The notes beneath the pieces were generated by a model, which was not told the origin of the DNA, did not search any database, and was given only the letters and a program-made list of their open reading frames with translations. Both the position numbers and the translations under genes were made by a program. Shown in pieces: positions 60,586 to 64,000 of a DNA stretch of 64,000 nt. The DNA is taken from positions 7,703-71,702 of the forward strand of contig JAZKIM010000008.1 in the NCBI GenBank assembly GCA_040384865.1, written 5' to 3'. Within the stretch, counting starts at the first letter, position 1; each line of letters opens with the position of its first letter. Source of the DNA: JBDKLC01 sp040384865 (GTDB lineage Bacteria > Patescibacteriota > Minisyncoccia > Phycocordibacterales > CAIZLB01).

Positions 60586-61533
60586 ATGCGCTATAAAATA
60601 ATTATCTCGATACTGATTGCAAGCGTAGCCTTAAACAGTTTTTTTATCTATAGATTTTTCGAAGTGAGAGATGATCAAGCACTTATGCAGGAACGTTATC
60701 CTTATCTTTCAAAAAGAATCTTTGCCATCAACCCCAATGACGTTATTGTAAACTTCATTCCTTTACGGGAAGCTCTTAAAGACTACGTGGAAAAGCAAGA
60801 CGGTAAGGTCGGTGTGTACTTTGAATACCTACCATCCGGAACATCAATCGGTATTAATGATAAAGAAGAAATAAAACTTGCCAGTTTGTCCAAGGTGCCG
60901 ATAGCCATGTCAATTCTCAAAAAGATTGAGCGTGGACAGATGTCGCTTGACGACATGCTTGTGATTGAAAAAAAACACTTAAATCAGAAGTTTGGAAACT
61001 TGTGGAAGAAAGGCGAAGGAACCAGCATTTCTATCAATGAACTAATAAGATATGCACTCGTTGAATCTGACAATACGGCATACGATTTGCTTTTTGACCA
61101 ACTCACTGGTAAAGAAATAAATGAAGTTTATGAAGGTTTGGACATTCCGATAGGCACAGAAGAAGAAGAGGATCTATACCCGATCGTTTCTCCAAAAAAT
61201 TATTCCTCTATTTTCCGAAGCCTTTACCTATCCTCTTTCCTTAGAGCAGAAGATTCGAATTATATTCTAAAGCTTCTCACACAATCAAAATTCAATGATA
61301 AATTACGTGCTGGCGTGCCAGAAGAAATTCTAATCTCCCACAAGATCGGAGTTTTTACCCGAATAGACAACTCCCGTAATGTGTTTATTGACTGCGGAAT
61401 TATATATGTTCCAGAACGTCCATACATTATATGTGCTTTCGTCCAAGACACAGACGAGCAGGCTCAGAAACATATCTCACATATTTCAAAAATAATCTAC
61501 GGTTATATAGCCAAAGTAAAAGGTGGAAAGTAA
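60586..61533 (+). CDS. Membrane-anchored serine hydrolase of the class A beta-lactamase fold
   Basis: 315 aa. Anchor helix at about 4-24. S100-x-x-K103 in ASLSKVP, SDN at 161-163, and HKIG near 272 correspond to the three active-site motifs. No omega-loop Glu166 equivalent is evident, so a wall-peptide hydrolase or degenerate enzyme is more likely than a true beta-lactamase. Divergent from the surface cluster. Confidence 0.82.
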   Translation: MRYKIIISILIASVALNSFFIYRFFEVRDDQALMQERYPYLSKRIFAINPNDVIVNFIPLREALKDYVEKQDGKVGVYFEYLPSGTSIGINDKEEIKLASLSKVPIAMSILKKIERGQMSLDDMLVIEKKHLNQKFGNLWKKGEGTSISINELIRYALVESDNTAYDLLFDQLTGKEINEVYEGLDIPIGTEEEEDLYPIVSPKNYSSIFRSLYLSSFLRAEDSNYILKLLTQSKFNDKLRAGVPEEILISHKIGVFTRIDNSRNVFIDCGIIYVPERPYIICAFVQDTDEQAQKHISHISKIIYGYIAKVKGGK

Positions 61534-61540
61534 AACCACA

Positions 61541-61990
61541 CTACTCACTTGAAATATTATCTGAGGGGGTTTCCGAAACTTGCTCTGACTCATCAACAGC
61601 TTTTTCTTCAGATTGTTCTTCTACCTCTGATTCCTGTACGGGCTCCGAAGCAGTAGATTCTTCTATGACCGTCGTATTTTCAGGCGATTCAGGAACACCT
61701 TCCATCTCAGGTCCTGTTGTAGTTCTCTCGATCACTGATTCTGATGATAATTCTTCTGAGACAGCAGTTTGTTCGATCTCTGATGTCGGATCTTCGATCG
61801 GAGTTTCAGACGTAGATTCTGAAGCAGCCTCTATAATTGAAGCTTGCGATTCAACACCAGATATTTCTTTAGATAAATCTTCGATTATTAATCCTGGTAC
61901 AACGCTCTCAAATATTTTTGCGTCCTTCACTGCAAATGCTGTCCATGAGAACCTGATGTCCCGAGGAGCATCCTTATTTATTTTTAGTGT
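61541..61990 (-). CDS. Acidic low-complexity C-terminal fragment, probably the end of the fibre-like gene
   Basis: The frame is open from about 61990 and begins FTLKINKDAPRDIRFSW, without a credible start codon, then becomes rich in Glu, Ser, Thr and Val up to the stop at 61541. The preceding sequence is broken by an N gap, and the frame of the large gene to the right stops at 61994. The two are best read as one gene interrupted by assembly error or frameshift. Confidence 0.5.
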   Translation of the reverse strand, partial: TLKINKDAPRDIRFSWTAFAVKDAKIFESVVPGLIIEDLSKEISGVESQASIIEAASESTSETPIEDPTSEIEQTAVSEELSSESVIERTTTGPEMEGVPESPENTTVIEESTASEPVQESEVEEQSEEKAVDESEQVSETPSDNISSE

Positions 61991-61993
61991 AAA

Positions 61994-64000
61994 TTATATG
62001 GAACAGGATAAACAATTATGAAAAATAACANNNNNNNNNNCAAGTACCTTAATATTCTCATCGAAAAAATCCTTTATATTTTGATCCGTCATATTGTCAG
62101 ACTCCTCAAAAGAAATTGATGTATTCACTACAGGCTGTGCTATATACGGATCCTCGAAAACCATATCAACTTCACTTGCGCCAGCTTTAATGATTGCAAA
62201 TCCAGCCGTGTCTTTGTTAAACATCGGAGGGAGCTCAAAAGCTACTCGAGTATCAATAATATTTACAGAAATAATATCAGTGATCAGTTTTGGTGTGATT
62301 ATCTCAAGCCCTGCCATTAATCTGTCGGTTACAATTTCTGACAAATTGATTGACACTGCTAATGCTTCTTTTTGAACCATGAATTGTTCAAGTATTTTTT
62401 TATTGATATCAGTCGGAGTTGTTGTAGNNNNNNNNNNNNNNNNNNNNATGATCTGACCGGCTTTAGTTGCTTTCATTGCAACTCCAGGCATGGATGAGGA
62501 AGTAAGTAAATCCCCTGCTTTTATATCTCCATTTTCAGTTGTTACTTTAACAGGCACTCGTCCAGATAAAGCTACGTAGACTTGTTTACCCTCAAAGTTC
62601 GAACTTTCATCTCCGAGAAGTAATCCTGGTTTTGTTGAAATAATACCTATAGTTTGAGGATCGTAACTTTTTTCTGATTTCTTTACTCCGGCATGGATTG
62701 TACTATCCAGACTCATAACATCACCGGGCTGAGCTGTTTCATCTTTTGTATAATAGACTTCGGCTAAGTCTGAGCCCCCAACTTTTTGAGCAATAACATA
62801 ACTTCCGGCCATAACAGTTAAACTACCACTAGTATTTGCCGCCCACTGAAGTGTCACAGAACCTGTACTATTGGTTACAATACTCCCTCGCATATTAACT
62901 TGAAAAGGAACGCTTGCATCTGCAAGAATAGTTGCGTTCGCTAATGCAGTCGGCGCATTGTCGCAATCTGTACCGTTTACTTGAGGAAATGCTGCTGCAA
63001 GAGGCTCTGTACCTGACAAAGTCACTGAGCATGTCCAACCAGCAGCACCCAAAATAGCCGATTTCCAGTCAGGTGTAGCCGAGTTTACGTTTGTAACTCT
63101 AAGTACAAAATCAAAAATCCATGTCTCACCGGATCCCACAGCAAACGTCAGATCGTTATCACTTTGAAGTGTTGTTCCCGAAGCCACATTCTCATTTGTT
63201 CCTTTAACTACAAATTTTGAAGTACCACTACCTGATAAGTCAGATGAACAATCCCAAGTATCAGTGGATTCAACCCACTTTAAAACTTGTCCATCTGTAC
63301 AGCCCTGCAAAAGTCCAATACCATCACTTCGAGCAATGAGTCCTGAACCGGCTGAAGTGCCTGTCCCGCCGTCAGCTGCTGCTGTGAGAGTGAGTGCATC
63401 TGCATCTATTTTTCCTGTTGAAAGTGTTACCCCCGTATTTGCAGAACCAGCAATGATTGTACCTAAAACATCTAGATTACCTGAAGTATCAACATCAAAA
63501 CCTGTGTAGTCGATGATACCGGTTGTTCCCGTGAGAGCTTGTGTGCCAATTGATATTCCACCGTTTGCAGTAAGAATTCCCGCCAATGTAAGTGCGCCTG
63601 TCGAAGCAATAAAGTCAGTGCCAGCATTACCAATATTTGAAAGAATGAAGTTGGATGCGTCAACATTTTGTGCCCAAGGAGTCTGTGACCCACCGCCCGG
63701 CGTAGTACAATCCCACGTGTCGGTGGATTCAACCCACGCTAGGATCTGCCCATCCGAACATCCTTGCAACAAACCTATACCGTCACTGCGCGCGATGAGT
63801 CCGGAACCAGCTGAAGTACCCGAACCTCCATCAGCTGCTACAGTTAAAGTAAGTGCGTCCGCATCAATTTTTCCAGTTGAAAGAGTGAGTGCTGTGTTAG
63901 AAGACCCAGCAGTGATCGTACCTCCAATATCTGTATTACCTGATGCGTCCACGTCAAAACCTGTGTAATCAATGATGCCGGTGGTGCCGGTAAGAGAATT
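61994..64000 (-). CDS. Repetitive phage-fibre-like surface protein, N-terminus outside the window
   Basis: At least 668 codons, open past the right edge. Two tandem copies of a 153-aa unit (FDVD-SGN, GTI-AGS, TLSTGKIDADALTLT, WVESTDTWDC) are seen. Then comes a beta-rich domain, and a segment with GIISTKPGLLLG, VALSGRVPVKV and GDLLTSSSMPGVAMKAT that resembles the Peptidase_G2/tail-spike chaperone type. Two N gaps interrupt it (62428-62447 and 62031-62040); sequence beyond the second is in doubtful frame. Confidence 0.75.
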   Translation of the reverse strand, partial: NSLTGTTGIIDYTGFDVDASGNTDIGGTITAGSSNTALTLSTGKIDADALTLTVAADGGSGTSAGSGLIARSDGIGLLQGCSDGQILAWVESTDTWDCTTPGGGSQTPWAQNVDASNFILSNIGNAGTDFIASTGALTLAGILTANGGISIGTQALTGTTGIIDYTGFDVDTSGNLDVLGTIIAGSANTGVTLSTGKIDADALTLTAAADGGTGTSAGSGLIARSDGIGLLQGCTDGQVLKWVESTDTWDCSSDLSGSGTSKFVVKGTNENVASGTTLQSDNDLTFAVGSGETWIFDFVLRVTNVNSATPDWKSAILGAAGWTCSVTLSGTEPLAAAFPQVNGTDCDNAPTALANATILADASVPFQVNMRGSIVTNSTGSVTLQWAANTSGSLTVMAGSYVIAQKVGGSDLAEVYYTKDETAQPGDVMSLDSTIHAGVKKSEKSYDPQTIGIISTKPGLLLGDESSNFEGKQVYVALSGRVPVKVTTENGDIKAGDLLTSSSMPGVAMKATKAGQIXXXXXXXXTTTPTDINKKILEQFMVQKEALAVSINLSEIVTDRLMAGLEIITPKLITDIISVNIIDTRVAFELPPMFNKDTAGFAIIKAGASEVDMVFEDPYIAQPVVNTSISFEESDNMTDQNIKDFFDENIKVLXXXXVIFHNCLSCSI
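62031..62040. other. Assembly gap (10 N)
   Basis: Falls near the 3' end of the fibre-like gene; the reading frame changes across it. Confidence 0.95.
62428..62447. other. Assembly gap (20 N)
   Basis: Inside the fibre-like gene; the frame continues as drawn, but the missing length is unknown. Confidence 0.95.
63240..64000 (-). repeat. Tandem 459-bp coding repeat
   Basis: The string CAAAACCTGTGTA recurs at 63496 and 63955, a period of 459 bp (153 codons). The units are similar over about 290 bases at DNA level and more variable between. Confidence 0.8.

Noticed and set aside
60586..61533. True class A beta-lactamase
   Set aside because: SxxK, SDN and KxG motifs are present, but no omega-loop Glu is evident, so antibiotic hydrolysis is not supported.
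1..64000. CRISPR array or cas genes
   Set aside because: No regularly spaced short repeats and no Cas-like protein were seen.

Overview
The window looks like chromosome from a Candidate Phyla Radiation bacterium (Patescibacteria, most likely the Parcubacteria/Paceibacteria side). This rests on gene content: an adenosylcobalamin-dependent ribonucleotide reductase, MurJ next to an O-antigen-ligase-like protein with a TPR tail, small membrane families typical of CPR (DUF5652, DUF5667, DUF5668, DUF5680, lmo0937-like), a SWIB-domain protein, and many large secreted proteins with little metabolism. TGA is used as stop, so the code is standard. Three runs of N (39618-39627, 62031-62040, 62428-62447) show a scaffolded assembly. 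Many genes carry a -10 box 6 to 8 nt before the start codon and no Shine-Dalgarno, which points to widespread leaderless transcription.

Layout. 1-1.1 kb: a 17-codon ORF ending in YPWND, a hairpin and an isoprenoid-synthase-like enzyme, divergent from a Rossmann-type protein that runs off the left edge. 1.2-2.3 kb: two GC-rich orphan genes. 2.4-7.4 kb: DsbB/DsbA-type disulfide pair, MurJ and an O-antigen-ligase-like TPR protein. 7.5-8 kb: rnpB. 8-13.3 kb: ribonucleotide reductase, DUF192, MsrB, aquaporin and small membrane proteins. 13.5-16.6 kb: DUF5680 protein, a solitary IucA/IucC-like synthetase and an unknown coiled-coil protein with an overlapping 32-aa ORF. 16.6-19.3 kb: single genes separated by related repeats next to tRNA-Ser(GGA). 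19.4-33.1 kb: mostly housekeeping and stress genes (HtpX/LemA, SecG, peptide-binding protein, RNase J, MFS, diadenylate cyclase, CAP protein) and an SOS operon with a LexA-type operator. 33.3-45.5 kb: NRAMP-like transporter, a two-component operon, MsrA, a PGB/Fn3 exported protein, a flavoprotein, and an ECF sigma/anti-sigma pair.

45.6-64 kb is the cell-surface half. The ECF sigma gene and the divergent exported Fn3 protein share an identical bipartite promoter (TGTAAGAGT-N13-CGTC). A roughly 1400-aa protein with eight prealbumin-fold repeats follows. Then comes a long minus-strand cluster encoding two secreted paralogues with a WxL-like C-terminal domain, a DUF916-like membrane protein, a dockerin protein, two membrane-anchored cohesin proteins, a YhhQ-type transporter and a Cache-cohesin membrane protein. 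Its promoter overlaps a perfect inverted repeat shared with a divergent serine hydrolase. The window ends inside a repetitive phage-fibre-like protein.

The most interesting candidates are the cohesin/dockerin plus WxL-like surface cluster, the tiny Trp-containing ORF with its isoprenoid-synthase-like neighbour, the lone IucA/IucC-like synthetase, the repeat-bounded gene array beside tRNA-Ser, and the two decoded regulons (ECF and SOS). All functional names rest on motif recognition by eye; no database search was run.
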